Shown here one piece after another: positions 15,737 through 24,900 of a stretch of DNA of 48,680 nt (its first letter is position 1; the number at the start of each line of letters is the position of its first letter). Source of the stretch: DATDFB01 sp036522835 (GTDB taxonomy: Bacteria > Acidobacteriota > Thermoanaerobaculia > Gp7-AA8); assembly GCA_036522835.1 (NCBI GenBank), contig DATDFB010000131.1:1-48680 (forward strand). Reading direction: 5' to 3'. The translations under genes and the position numbers were made by a program. The notes beneath the pieces were generated by a model, which worked only from the letters and a program-made list of their open reading frames with translations, did no database searches and had not been told where the DNA came from.

Positions 15737-15868
15737 GTGGCGAAAAAGACCGCGGACAAGAAGGCAAAGGGCAAACCGGCAGCGACGAAGAGCAAGTACG
15801 AAGCTCGAGCCAAGGAAACCACCGAGCGCCCGGGCGGGGTGCGCGCGGCCGGCCGCGGCTACGAATGA
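15737..15868 (+). CDS. 43-residue Lys-rich peptide, candidate scaffold/precursor peptide
   Basis: Not recognisable as a known family. A strong ribosome-binding site, TTAAGGAGG, lies 5 nt before GTG 15737, and the frame ends at TGA 15866-15868, overlapping the ATP-grasp ATG (15865). The N-terminal half is Lys/Ala-rich (MAKKTADKKAKGKPAATKSK). The C-terminal half contains YEARAKETTERPGG and finishes with Arg-Gly-Tyr-Glu. There is no Cys, signal peptide or hydrophobic segment. An ATG at 15710, overlapping the lyase stop, would add nine residues. It sits between amide-ligase and LanB-type genes and is translated at a predicted high level, as for scaffold peptides of peptide-aminoacyl-tRNA-ligase pathways. 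A nucleic-acid-binding role is an alternative, because the tail resembles histone H1-like peptides. Confidence 0.7.
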   Translation: MAKKTADKKAKGKPAATKSKYEARAKETTERPGGVRAAGRGYE

Positions 15869-17244
15869 CGGCGGGCGGACGGTTCCTCCAGGACCGGCAA
15901 CTGGTCCTGGAGCTCGACCGCCTGCTCCGGCGGCATGTGAGCGAGGTGCGCGACTACACCTGGGCCTTTCACCGGCGCTGGGCGAAGAAGGGTGTGACCA
16001 CGATGCGCGGTCCGGGGTGGGCGGTACGTCCGTTCCTGCTGCCCGTCGCGCGCATGCATTTCATCGCCTCGGCGTTTCACGGCGCGCTGAGCGCGCTGCG
16101 CGGGGCCATCCTCGCCGCGGCAGCGGCGGGCAGGGGAGCGGTCACGCGGCTGCTCCCCGTCCATCCGCAGTTCGAGGATTGTTTCGATGTCGCCGGCGGC
16201 GCGTCCAGTCCTGCCTTCCTCTCGCATTTCCGGCCCGACGGGTTCCTCTTCGAAGACCGTTTCGTGCTCTCCGAGATCAATTACGGCAACGGCATCATCA
16301 TCAGTTGCGGCTACACCGAGGCGGTCGCCGATTACTGGCGCCACCACCCGCTCATCAAGCGCCTCGGCTGGGACGTGGAGCGGATGCACTGCCGTCCCCT
16401 TCCCTGGTACATCAACGTGGCCCGGCGGTTTGCGCGCCCGGTGGCATCCCCCTCGGTGGCGCTGCTCGCGCAGTCCGAGGAGTGGAAGACCATGCTCGGG
16501 TATCCGAAGCGGACCAGGGACCAGATCCGCTTCGTCTGCCGGCAGTTCGAGAAGGCCGGCATGCGTCCGCGGACCGTGACCGAGAAGGACGTGAGCGTCG
16601 ACCGGCGGGGCAATCTTTGCTTCGACGACGACGGCCGGCGCGTCGATCTCTTGATGTTCATCACGGTCGGGTCGACGTTCCTCGACCGCCCCGAGCTCCT
16701 GCGGAAACGCGGCGCGCTGCACCATCTGACGCGTCCGCGTATCGGCGATACGTGGGTGCTGAAGCCGCTGTCCGGGCTCATGGTCGACAAGGGCGCGCTG
16801 CCGCTGCTCGGCCGCATCGACGGCGCGCGCCGGATGGAGGACGGCTTCCGCTTCGAGATCCCGCACACGGAGTATCCGATCGAGGCAGGTGCACCGCGCT
16901 ATTTGCGCGGCCGCGCGCACTGGGTCATCAAGCGCTCGTTCGACGGGAAGGACACCAGCGTGGGCGCGGTGTCGACGCCGGCCGCGTGGCGCAGCGCCGT
17001 CGACGCGGCCGTGAACGGCTACAACTACGTCGCGCAGCGCTACGTGTCGATGCCGCGCGCGGACGTGCCGGTTTTCATCGACGAGCAGCAGCTCGAGTGG
17101 GTGCCGAGCCGCGTCGAGCTGTCGCCGTTCATTTACGACGGCGCGTTCGGCGGGGCCGGCGTGCGCTATGCGCCCGATGCCGAGGGAGTGGTGATGACCG
17201 ACTTCCCGGAGGGGTACGGATACTCGATCGCCCTCGCCGTATGA
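15865..17244 (+). CDS. Second permuted ATP-grasp-like ligase
   Basis: A 459-aa protein with the same architecture as the C-terminal half of the fusion at 11962-14304. It has a leading helical region, FVLSEINYGNGIIISCGYTE (cf. CEFNIDSC in the first), DLLMFITVGSTFLDRP, then the nucleotide-binding strand and glycine loop HWVIKRSFDGKDTSVG, and a late VFIDEQQLEWVPSRVEL. The loop has D in place of the usual second G. Such enzymes activate a carboxylate as acylphosphate and join it to an amine. It is coupled by ATGA to the peptide gene upstream and to the LanB-type gene downstream. Activation of the peptide or its attached residue is a plausible job. Confidence 0.7.
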   Translation: MTAGGRFLQDRQLVLELDRLLRRHVSEVRDYTWAFHRRWAKKGVTTMRGPGWAVRPFLLPVARMHFIASAFHGALSALRGAILAAAAAGRGAVTRLLPVHPQFEDCFDVAGGASSPAFLSHFRPDGFLFEDRFVLSEINYGNGIIISCGYTEAVADYWRHHPLIKRLGWDVERMHCRPLPWYINVARRFARPVASPSVALLAQSEEWKTMLGYPKRTRDQIRFVCRQFEKAGMRPRTVTEKDVSVDRRGNLCFDDDGRRVDLLMFITVGSTFLDRPELLRKRGALHHLTRPRIGDTWVLKPLSGLMVDKGALPLLGRIDGARRMEDGFRFEIPHTEYPIEAGAPRYLRGRAHWVIKRSFDGKDTSVGAVSTPAAWRSAVDAAVNGYNYVAQRYVSMPRADVPVFIDEQQLEWVPSRVELSPFIYDGAFGGAGVRYAPDAEGVVMTDFPEGYGYSIALAV

Positions 17245-19307
17245 CCGACGAACGTCCAGCCCTCGGATCCGGATGGACGCTGTGGCGCCACGCCCTCGTC
17301 CGCGGCGCCGGCTTTCCGTTCGCGCTGATCGACGACGCCTTCCGCTCCGGCGATCCCGCGGCCTGGTGGCGCGTCGCCGCCGATCCCCGTTTTCGCGAGG
17401 CCGTGACGTGGCAGAACCGCCCGGCGGTGGAGACGGCGCTCGACGCGCTGCTGCGCCGGGCGCCGGGAACGGACAACGCCAAGACGCGCCAGCAGCAGCG
17501 CCTGGTCGCGAAATACCTGCAGCGCTATTGCGCGAAGAACGACACGATCGGCTTCTTCGGCCCCGTCGGCTGGGTCACCCTCGGCGGCGACGCGCATTTC
17601 GCCCCCGGCCCGACGCTGCTGTCCGCGCGCGCAACGTTCTTCGAGCCGTGGTGCGTGCTCGCCCTAGCCCGCGCCGTCGACGATCAAACGAGACTCCAAG
17701 CCCCCGTGACGATCCCCGGCCACCTGCGCCTGTCCGGCTCGAAGCTGATCGCCCCCGAGGCCGTGCTGCCGCTCGCCCCCGACGAGGTGCGCCTCCTCCG
17801 CGCCGCCGACGGCCGCCCCGCCGCCGAGCTGCTGAAACGCTGTAGCGCCGGCGTCCCGCCGCCGCGCTGGCGAAACGTACTGGAGCGCCTGTCCGCAAGA
17901 GGCATCGTCCGCTGGCAGTTCCCGGTCTCCGTCTCCCTGGAGCCCGACCGCCAACGTCCCACGGATCTCCGCGGAATCCGCGATGAAGTCGCCCAAGCCG
18001 CCGGCAACCCCATCGCCCTCGGCCGCGCCCTCGAGTCCCTGGAGCGCGAATTCGAATCGCGCACCAATCTCGCCCCGCGCCGCAACGGAATCTGGGCGCG
18101 CAGCCTCGTCTTCGAGGAATGCCGCCGCGCGATCTCCATGGACCTCGGCACCGCCGCGATCGAGCGCATCGCCCCGGCCTTGCAGGTCATGCTCCGCATC
18201 GCGCGCTGGTACACCTTCGCGATCGGCACCAGAGTGGCGCGCGCTCTCCTCGACGAACACCGCAAGCGCGTCCCGCTGCCCGCGTTCTGGCGCCGCACCG
18301 TCCCCATTTTCGAGGCGGAAATCGCTCCCGCCATCGACGCCGTCTCCGTGCAATTCCGCCGCAAATGGCGGAGCTTGTGGGGCGATCGACAGCACCTCGA
18401 CGTCGACGCCGCCGCCGCCTTCGTCGCGCGGCACTTCCGCGCCCCGTGCCCCGGCTGGCCCGGAGCGCGGCACCACGCGCCCGACCTCATGTGGAGCGCG
18501 CGCTCGCCGGAGGAACTGCTCGCCGGGAACGGCACGCCGCTCCTCTCCGAGCTGCATCCCGGAGTCACACCGCTCACGACGCTGTCGGTGCTGTCGCACT
18601 GTCCGGTGCGCGGCGAGCTGGAGGCGGAATGGGATTCCGATTTTCCGGAGCCGCTGGTCAGCCCGATCCCGTGGGAGGAATTCGCCCGCTCGTCGCAGGA
18701 CGCGCGGCTGGCCAAGCAGCACTGGCACTTCGACATCGGCGACGACTTCGCCTCCGAGCGGCCGCCGGAGCAGGTCCTCCGCGCCGGCGACTTCGACGTC
18801 GTCGCCGTCGACGGCCGGCTGCTGGCCGTGCAGCGCAACGGCGCGCTCCGCTTCGACCTCCTGCGCGTCTTCGAGCGGCGCATCAAGCTGCGCGCGGCAG
18901 CCGCGTTCTCGCTGAGCGACGATGCCGATCGAACGCCGCGCCGCACCCTCGGCCCGCTCGTCGTGCAGCGCGCGCAATGGCGCGTGGAGAGCCTGCCGTT
19001 CCGCAACCGGGAAGGCGCTGCGGCGTGGCGCGAGGCGCTGGGGATTCCCGAACGCGTCTTCGCCCGCGTGCCCGGAGAAATGAAGCCGATCTACGTCGAC
19101 CTGACGTCGACGATGTCCGTGGAGATGCTCGTCCGCTTCGCGGCCGGCGCGAGCAAGGTGTCGATCTCCGAGATGTTCCCCGCCCCCGACGGCCTGTGGC
19201 TGCGCGACGCGGAGGGGAACGCGTATACGTCCGAGCTCCGCTGCATCGCCGTCGATCCGCGGCCGTTCGACGAGCGGAAAGTCTGGGGCGCCGCGCGGTC
19301 GGTTTGA
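17241..19307 (+). CDS. LanB-type protein (lantibiotic dehydratase N-terminal domain), stand-alone
   Basis: A 688-aa protein. KYLQRYCAKNDTIGFFGPVGW near residue 95 is characteristic of the Lant_dehydr_N superfamily, and basic helices and an SVLSHCPVRGELEAEW segment follow. The length covers the tRNA-dependent aminoacylation domain but leaves no room for the SpaB_C-type elimination domain. This is the architecture of split LanBs and of peptide aminoacyl-tRNA ligases (PEARLs), which add amino acids to the C-terminus of a scaffold peptide using aminoacyl-tRNA. Three glutamylation-site peptides cannot be distinguished by eye. It overlaps the ligase gene by 4 nt. A GCCGGCGTCCCGCCGCC palindromic repeat (17845-17868) is embedded in frame around residue 205 (CSAGVPPPRW). 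Confidence 0.8.
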   Translation: MTDERPALGSGWTLWRHALVRGAGFPFALIDDAFRSGDPAAWWRVAADPRFREAVTWQNRPAVETALDALLRRAPGTDNAKTRQQQRLVAKYLQRYCAKNDTIGFFGPVGWVTLGGDAHFAPGPTLLSARATFFEPWCVLALARAVDDQTRLQAPVTIPGHLRLSGSKLIAPEAVLPLAPDEVRLLRAADGRPAAELLKRCSAGVPPPRWRNVLERLSARGIVRWQFPVSVSLEPDRQRPTDLRGIRDEVAQAAGNPIALGRALESLEREFESRTNLAPRRNGIWARSLVFEECRRAISMDLGTAAIERIAPALQVMLRIARWYTFAIGTRVARALLDEHRKRVPLPAFWRRTVPIFEAEIAPAIDAVSVQFRRKWRSLWGDRQHLDVDAAAAFVARHFRAPCPGWPGARHHAPDLMWSARSPEELLAGNGTPLLSELHPGVTPLTTLSVLSHCPVRGELEAEWDSDFPEPLVSPIPWEEFARSSQDARLAKQHWHFDIGDDFASERPPEQVLRAGDFDVVAVDGRLLAVQRNGALRFDLLRVFERRIKLRAAAAFSLSDDADRTPRRTLGPLVVQRAQWRVESLPFRNREGAAAWREALGIPERVFARVPGEMKPIYVDLTSTMSVEMLVRFAAGASKVSISEMFPAPDGLWLRDAEGNAYTSELRCIAVDPRPFDERKVWGAARSV

Positions 19308-19310
19308 GCC

Positions 19311-20294
19311 ATGCCGCTATCGGGACATGCTTCCACCGAAGGAACCGAGCGATTCGCCGAGCGAATGGGCGGCGGACGGCCTGGCTTCTATCGGCTCGAA
19401 CAGGGCCTGCACATCTCGAGCATCGGCATCGGCACGTGCCGCGGAAAGCCGGGGCCGGCGACTGATGCCGCGTACCTGTCCGCCCTCGGCACCGCCTTCC
19501 GCGGCGGCATCAACCTCGTCGACACGGCCATCATTTACCGCGATCAGCAATCCGAAAGACTGGTCGGCGCGGCGATCGGAGAGCTCATCGAGCAGGGTAA
19601 CGGCCAGCGGGACGAGCTCGTGGTCTGCACGAAGGGTGGCTACCTCTCCTCCGAGCATGGAGGCGACGACGTCGACGGCATCCACTCCATCGCCCCAGCC
19701 TTCCTCGCCGATCAGCTCCGCCGCAGCCTCGGAAATCTGGGCTTGACGACGATCGACGTCTACTACATTCACAATCCCGAACTTCAGCTCCGGACGGTCA
19801 GCGTCCCGAAGTTTCTCACCCGGATGCGAAGAGCCTTCGAATGCCTGGAATCCGCCGCCTCCCGCGGCGCGATCCGCTACTACGGCACCGCCACCTGGCC
19901 CGGTTACATCGACGGGATGCTTTCCCTGCCGGCGCTTGCCGCCATCGCCCGCGAGGTCGCGGGCGAAGCGCATCGCTTCCGCTTCATCCAGCTCCCCTTC
20001 AGCCTCGGAATGCAGGAGGCCTTGGCCGCCGATGTCTTGAACGCCGCGAGGGAGCTCGGCATCACCGTGATCGCCAACGCGCCGTTGTGGCAAGGGCGCC
20101 TCACCAGCGATCACCCGGCGGATGCGCAGCGCGCCCTCCAGTTCGCGAGGTCCGCGCCGGGCATCGCGGCCGCCCTCGTCGGGATGAGCTCCAGCCGGCA
20201 CGTCGAGGAGAATCTGGCCGTCGCCGCGCAGCCTCCGCTCACGCGACGCGAGTTCGAGCGGCTGCGCTCGGCAAGCGTAGGAGCATCTCCATGA
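19311..20294 (+). CDS. Aldo/keto reductase
   Basis: A 327-aa (beta/alpha)8 reductase. The catalytic tetrad is visible: Asp and Tyr in NLVDTAIIYRDQQSE, Lys in ELVVCTKGGY, and His in VYYIHNPE. The NADPH-binding C-terminal part contains AAALVGMSSSRHVEENL. It starts 3 bp after the LanB stop and overlaps the next gene by ATGA, so it is firmly in the operon. A ketone made by the alpha-oxoamine synthase would be a natural substrate, giving an amino alcohol. This is inferred from context only. Confidence 0.9.
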   Translation: MPLSGHASTEGTERFAERMGGGRPGFYRLEQGLHISSIGIGTCRGKPGPATDAAYLSALGTAFRGGINLVDTAIIYRDQQSERLVGAAIGELIEQGNGQRDELVVCTKGGYLSSEHGGDDVDGIHSIAPAFLADQLRRSLGNLGLTTIDVYYIHNPELQLRTVSVPKFLTRMRRAFECLESAASRGAIRYYGTATWPGYIDGMLSLPALAAIAREVAGEAHRFRFIQLPFSLGMQEALAADVLNAARELGITVIANAPLWQGRLTSDHPADAQRALQFARSAPGIAAALVGMSSSRHVEENLAVAAQPPLTRREFERLRSASVGASP

Positions 20295-21151
20295 GACTGC
20301 AGCCGGTTCCGACGACACCGCCGCCGTCGCGGCTGGACTTCACGCGCTACATCCGCCAGCCCGCCCACCCGCTCCTCGTGAAGGGAGCGACGGACGAGTG
20401 GCCGGCGATGCGGACCTGGTCACTCGAGTTCTTCGCGAACGAGTTCGCCGATTTCCCCGTCACCGCGTACGCGCCGCAGTTCTCCGCGTTCGCGGTCTGC
20501 GGCGTGCAGACCACCGTCGCCTCCTACGTCGCCTATCTGCGCAATCCCGCCGACGCGAGGATCGACGGCACGTGGCTCGCCGGCGATCCCGATCTCCTGA
20601 AGCTCAGCGCGCTCACTCTTTACGCGGGCAATTTCAATCCGGCGGATCGGAAGTTCGGCAACCGCGAGCTGTTCTTCCGCGACGTGCCGGAGTTTCCGCC
20701 GTTCATCGACTCCTGGATGGACCGCCTGGATCCCGCGTTTCGCGAGGCGTGCGAGGGCCGGCAGTCGCATACCTACGTCTATCTTTCCGCGGCCGGCGGC
20801 GTGACGCCGCTCCATCAGGATTTCTGGGCCACGCACGCGTTCCTCGCGCAGATCGCGGGCCGCAAAGAAGCGATCCTTTTCCCGCCGGACCTCAAGGAGG
20901 AGCTCTACCGCGACCACACGGGCGACGTGCGCCGGATGATGGCCGATCCGAGCTACGACGCCGTCGAGGGCTGGCGCACCGAGCTCACCCCCGGCGACAT
21001 CCTGATCATCCCCTCGCAATGGCTTCACTACGTGGAGACGATCGAGACGTCCCTCACGTACAGCGCCGCCTGGATCGACGGCAGCAACTGGGACGCGTAC
21101 GTGCGCCAGGCGACGGAGGCGCTGGGCCGGGAGGCGGGGGAGTCGCGATGA
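20291..21151 (+). CDS. Cupin_8/JmjC-like Fe(II)/2-oxoglutarate hydroxylase
   Basis: A 286-aa FIH/cupin_8-type protein. The HxD motif is in VTPLHQDFWATHAFLAQI and the distal His in GDILIIPSQWLHYVETIE. GRKEAILFPPDLKEELY is the usual strand contacting 2-oxoglutarate. The N-terminus (HPLLVKGATDEWPAM) is a family hallmark. It is the last gene of the operon and starts in an ATGA overlap. Together with the divergent JmjC gene (9561-10535), the island has two peptide-hydroxylase-like oxygenases, which fits side-chain hydroxylation of the peptide-bound product. Confidence 0.87.
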   Translation: MRLQPVPTTPPPSRLDFTRYIRQPAHPLLVKGATDEWPAMRTWSLEFFANEFADFPVTAYAPQFSAFAVCGVQTTVASYVAYLRNPADARIDGTWLAGDPDLLKLSALTLYAGNFNPADRKFGNRELFFRDVPEFPPFIDSWMDRLDPAFREACEGRQSHTYVYLSAAGGVTPLHQDFWATHAFLAQIAGRKEAILFPPDLKEELYRDHTGDVRRMMADPSYDAVEGWRTELTPGDILIIPSQWLHYVETIETSLTYSAAWIDGSNWDAYVRQATEALGREAGESR

Positions 21152-21174
21152 CGCCGCCGCTGCCCGACTCGCGC

Positions 21175-21829
21175 TCAGCGCCGGGAAGTCGGACGATCTT
21201 GGCGGCGAACGCGTGATTGCACGAGCGTGACGACACCGATCACGCGCCATTCGGACAGGTGCGGGAGCTTCACCGGCGCAAACTCGCTCACGTTGTGCTT
21301 GTCCAGATAATACCTCGCGGCCTCGGCGCGCCAATAGCCGAGGATCCCGCCTTCGTTCTCGATGTTCACCGCGACGGGATCGCCTTGCCTCGGCACCCTC
21401 TGGGCGGTGTCGATCACGACGGTGTCGCCCTCGCGGATGCGATCCGCCATCGAAGCGGTCTCCGGCTCCGCGTCCGCGAGAAAGCGTATTTGGAAGAATG
21501 CAACCATCCAGCGAAAGGTGCGAATGTCGCTCGCGGTGATCTCAAATCCACGTTCACCGAGCCACGCGCCGACCGTGGCTCCGAGCCTCTCCGCGATGTC
21601 CTGTACGGTGAAGACGCCGGGGTTCGCGGTCAGGGGCCGCGTTCGCGGGGCCCGTCGCTTTCTCGTTCTCGCGCGCTCGGGATCGTTCGAGATGATCCGC
21701 GACACCGTGTCGTCGATCGGGAAAGGCTCGTTCGGCGAGCGACGGTTGTACGCCTCGATGTCTGCGTGAATCTTTTGCGAGCGCGAGGATGCGCTCCCGA
21801 TGCTCGCGGCGGCGCCCGTTGCTCGCCAT
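21175..21829 (-). pseudogene. S24/LexA-like transcriptional regulator with apparent frameshift
   Basis: The C-terminal part is a peptidase-S24/LexA-like domain: SMADRIREGDTVVID, GDPVAVNIENEGG, LGYWRAEAARYYLDKHN and WRVIGVVTLV. The catalytic Lys region reads YWRAEAARYY and lacks an obvious Lys, so self-cleavage is doubtful. Upstream is FTVQDIAERLGATVGAWL, a possible DNA-binding helix pair. The natural start appears to be ATG 21829 (MASNGRRREHRERILAL), but that frame must shift near 21772-21780, next to an A-run, to continue as QKIHADIEAYNRRSPNEPFP. Joined, the two frames give one continuous helix. Either the gene is broken, the read has an error, or it starts inside the second frame. It is divergent from the STAND gene. 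Confidence 0.6.
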
Positions 21830-21978
21830 GCTTCGACGCTACAGCCACGTTCGGCGATCGCGATGACGTCGTATTGGCAGCTCGAGCAGCAGCGCAAGTC
21901 GATTGATCATCGCCTGCAGCTCGCCCGTCTGCAGCTCGGATTGATTTCGATCGGATTATCATTCAAACCGGGTGAACC

Positions 21979-24900
21979 ATGGCGCATCCGGGCAAGACCT
22001 TTCGGGTCTTCGTCAGTTCGACCTTTCAGGATCTGAAAGACGAACGCGATGCGCTCCAGCGGTATGTTTTTCCTCGACTGCTCGATCTTTGTCTGCGGCA
22101 CGGCTGCCGGTTTCAGGCAATCGATCTGCGCTGGGGGATCGCCGATGAAGCAAGCCGCGACCAGCGTACGGTTGCGATCTGCCTCGAAGAGATCAAGCGC
22201 TGCCAGAGGGTGACGCCGCGCGCCAATTTCATCGCCCTCCTCGGAGACCGCTACGGCTGGAGGCCGTTGCCGGCAGAGATTCCCGCCGATGAATTCGAAC
22301 GGATCCTGCAATACCTCACCGTCAATGACAGGGCGTTGCTCGACTGGTATCGGCGCGATGACAATGCCCTCCCCGCCGTTTACTGCCTGCAGCCGAGAAC
22401 GGGGGAGTACCTCGACTATGGCCATTGGGAACCGGTCGAACGCCGGCTGCATTCGGTCCTGTCACGAGCCGCCGCGAGCGCAGACCTGCCTGCATCCCAA
22501 CAATTGAAATACAGTGCCTCGGCCACCGAGCAGGAGATCGTGCGCGGTGTATTCAGTGCCGCCGATCCCGGCCGGCAGGCTTTCTGTTTCTTCAGATCGC
22601 TCACAAATCCCTCGAGCGGAAAGAACTACATCGACGTCGACGACCGCGAAGGCTCCGCGCTGCTGGAGCGACTGAAGCAGCGTTTACGAGAGGCCTTGCC
22701 CGGCAATGTTCACGAATACCAGGCAGTCTGGCAGGACGGCGGCATCAGTCTCGATCACCTCGGCCATCTCCCGGCGGAACTGGACGATTGTCTGCGGCTC
22801 CTCGAGGACGACGACACGCCGCCAACTCTGTGCGTCGATGTCTGGCGAGAACTGGCGCGGGCAATTCTCGATGAAATCGAGCACACCGAGACCAGGGATC
22901 CGCTGACCAGAGAGATCGACGAGCACCTTGGCTTCGGCCGGGAACGCATCGAATTCTTCACCGGTCGAATGTCTCATCTGGATGCGATCGACGATTACGT
23001 CCGCGGAACGAACGATCGCACGCTGGTGCTCTGGGGCGAGTCCGGCTCGGGGAAATCGGCGCTGATAGCGCGGGCGGCCGAGCAGGTGGCAAAGAATCAT
23101 CCCGGCGCCAACGTGATCGTGCGCTTCATCGGCGCCACTCCGGCCTCGACGGATGGGCGGAATCTGCTCGACGGTTCGTGTCGCGAGATCGGCCGGCTTT
23201 ATCCGTCCGGCGAGGCCGATGTCCCGACGGATTACGGCGATCTGATTCAGGAATTTTCGAAGCGCCTCGCGGCTGCGACGAGCGACAGTCCTTTAGTCGT
23301 GTTCATCGACGGACTGGACCAACTGTCGGATTCCTATCATGCCCGCAATCTGACCTGGCTGCCCGCGACGCTGCCCGAGCACGCGCGACTGATCGTCTCC
23401 ACTGTCGCCGGCGAGTGTCTGTCGATCTTGAGAGCCAAGATCCCGCCCGGCAACATGATCCAACTGGAATCGATGCCGGCCGAGGAGGGGCGAGAGCTCT
23501 TGAGCCGATGGCTGGAGCACGAAGGCCGGACGTTGCAGCCGCATCAGCACAGCGAAATCGCCGAGGCATTTGACGCGTGTCCATTACCGCTCTATCTCAA
23601 ACTCGTCTTCGAGGAAGCGAAGCATTGGAGATCCTATGCGACGGACGTCGAGCTCGGCGCCGACATTCCTGGCATGATCGAGCGCCTCTTCGAGCGTCTG
23701 TCTGCCGAGAAAAATCATGGCAAGACGCTCGTCTCCCGAAGCCTCGGATACATGGCCGCCGCGAAACACGGGCTCTCGGAAGACGAGCTTCTGGACGTCC
23801 TTGCCGAGGATGAGGAAGTCTTTGCGGATCTGATTCGGCGGTCCCGCCATCGGCCGCCGGCAAAACGGCTGCCGGCGGTGATCTGGTCGCGCCTGTATTT
23901 CGATCTCGAGCCGTATCTGATCGAGCGCCACGCCGATGGTGTGCCGCTGCTGTCGCTCTATCACCAGGAAATGCGCGACGGCGCGGCCAATCTGGACGGC
24001 AATGAAAAACGCGCGCGACACCGGAGTCTGGCGCAGCATTTCCACGACCAGCCGTTACGGCTCGAAACTGCCGGTACGCCGAACCTGCGCAAGTTGTCGG
24101 AATTGCCCTTTCAGCAAACGAACGCCGAGCTATGGGACGACCTCCACGGCACGCTGACGGACTTCGAGTTCCTGGAAACGAAAGCCACGTATGGCGCTCC
24201 TTTGGCCACACGCGACGACAGTAAGCCTCAATACAAAGGCATCTATGCAGTCCAGGAGGATTTCCAACTAGCATTGAGACATCTTCCTGAAGAGCGTGAC
24301 CCTCACCGGCGGAAGAGGCTCGAGCTTCTCGGCAACGCCCTCCGCGCGCAGTCGCACAACATTCTCCAGGATGCCCATCTCCTTTATCAGCAGGTGCGAT
24401 ACCAGCTCGCGCTTCATGGCAAACCGGAGGTCCTTCAAAAGACCTTTGAGGATGAAGAGGCTCGTTACGACTCGCAAGGGCGCACCTGGCTGAAGCCTTT
24501 GCAGATCGCGACGCGGCCGATACCGTTGTTCACGCTTTCCGGGCATACAGGCTGCGTCGTCGATTGCGCGATTTCCCCGGACGGCACGCTCGCCGCGACG
24601 ACAGGCCAGGATCTCACGGTACGCATCTGGGATCTGCAGTCCGCGGAAGTGCTTCACGTCCTCGGCAAACCGATGCATCTGCACGTGCACAGAGACCCGC
24701 AAGCCATCGCGCGCTACACCCTGCTGCGAATGATGACCGGGTACGACGGCACGATTCGCGCCTGCGGGTTCTCCAGAGACGGCGCTCACCTGGTGAGCGT
24801 CGGACCGGCAGAGGCAGTGACGATCTGGCACGTCCGGAGCGGCTCGAAAGTGTGTGAGATCTCCGAAATCCGAGGCCGCGCGCAGGCGTGCTTGTTGACC

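Noticed and set aside
10697..21151. Graspetide or lanthipeptide cluster
   Set aside because: ATP-grasp and LanB-like genes are present, but the peptide has no Cys for lanthionines and no repeated Thr/Ser...Glu/Asp graspetide core. There is no cyclase, protease or transporter.
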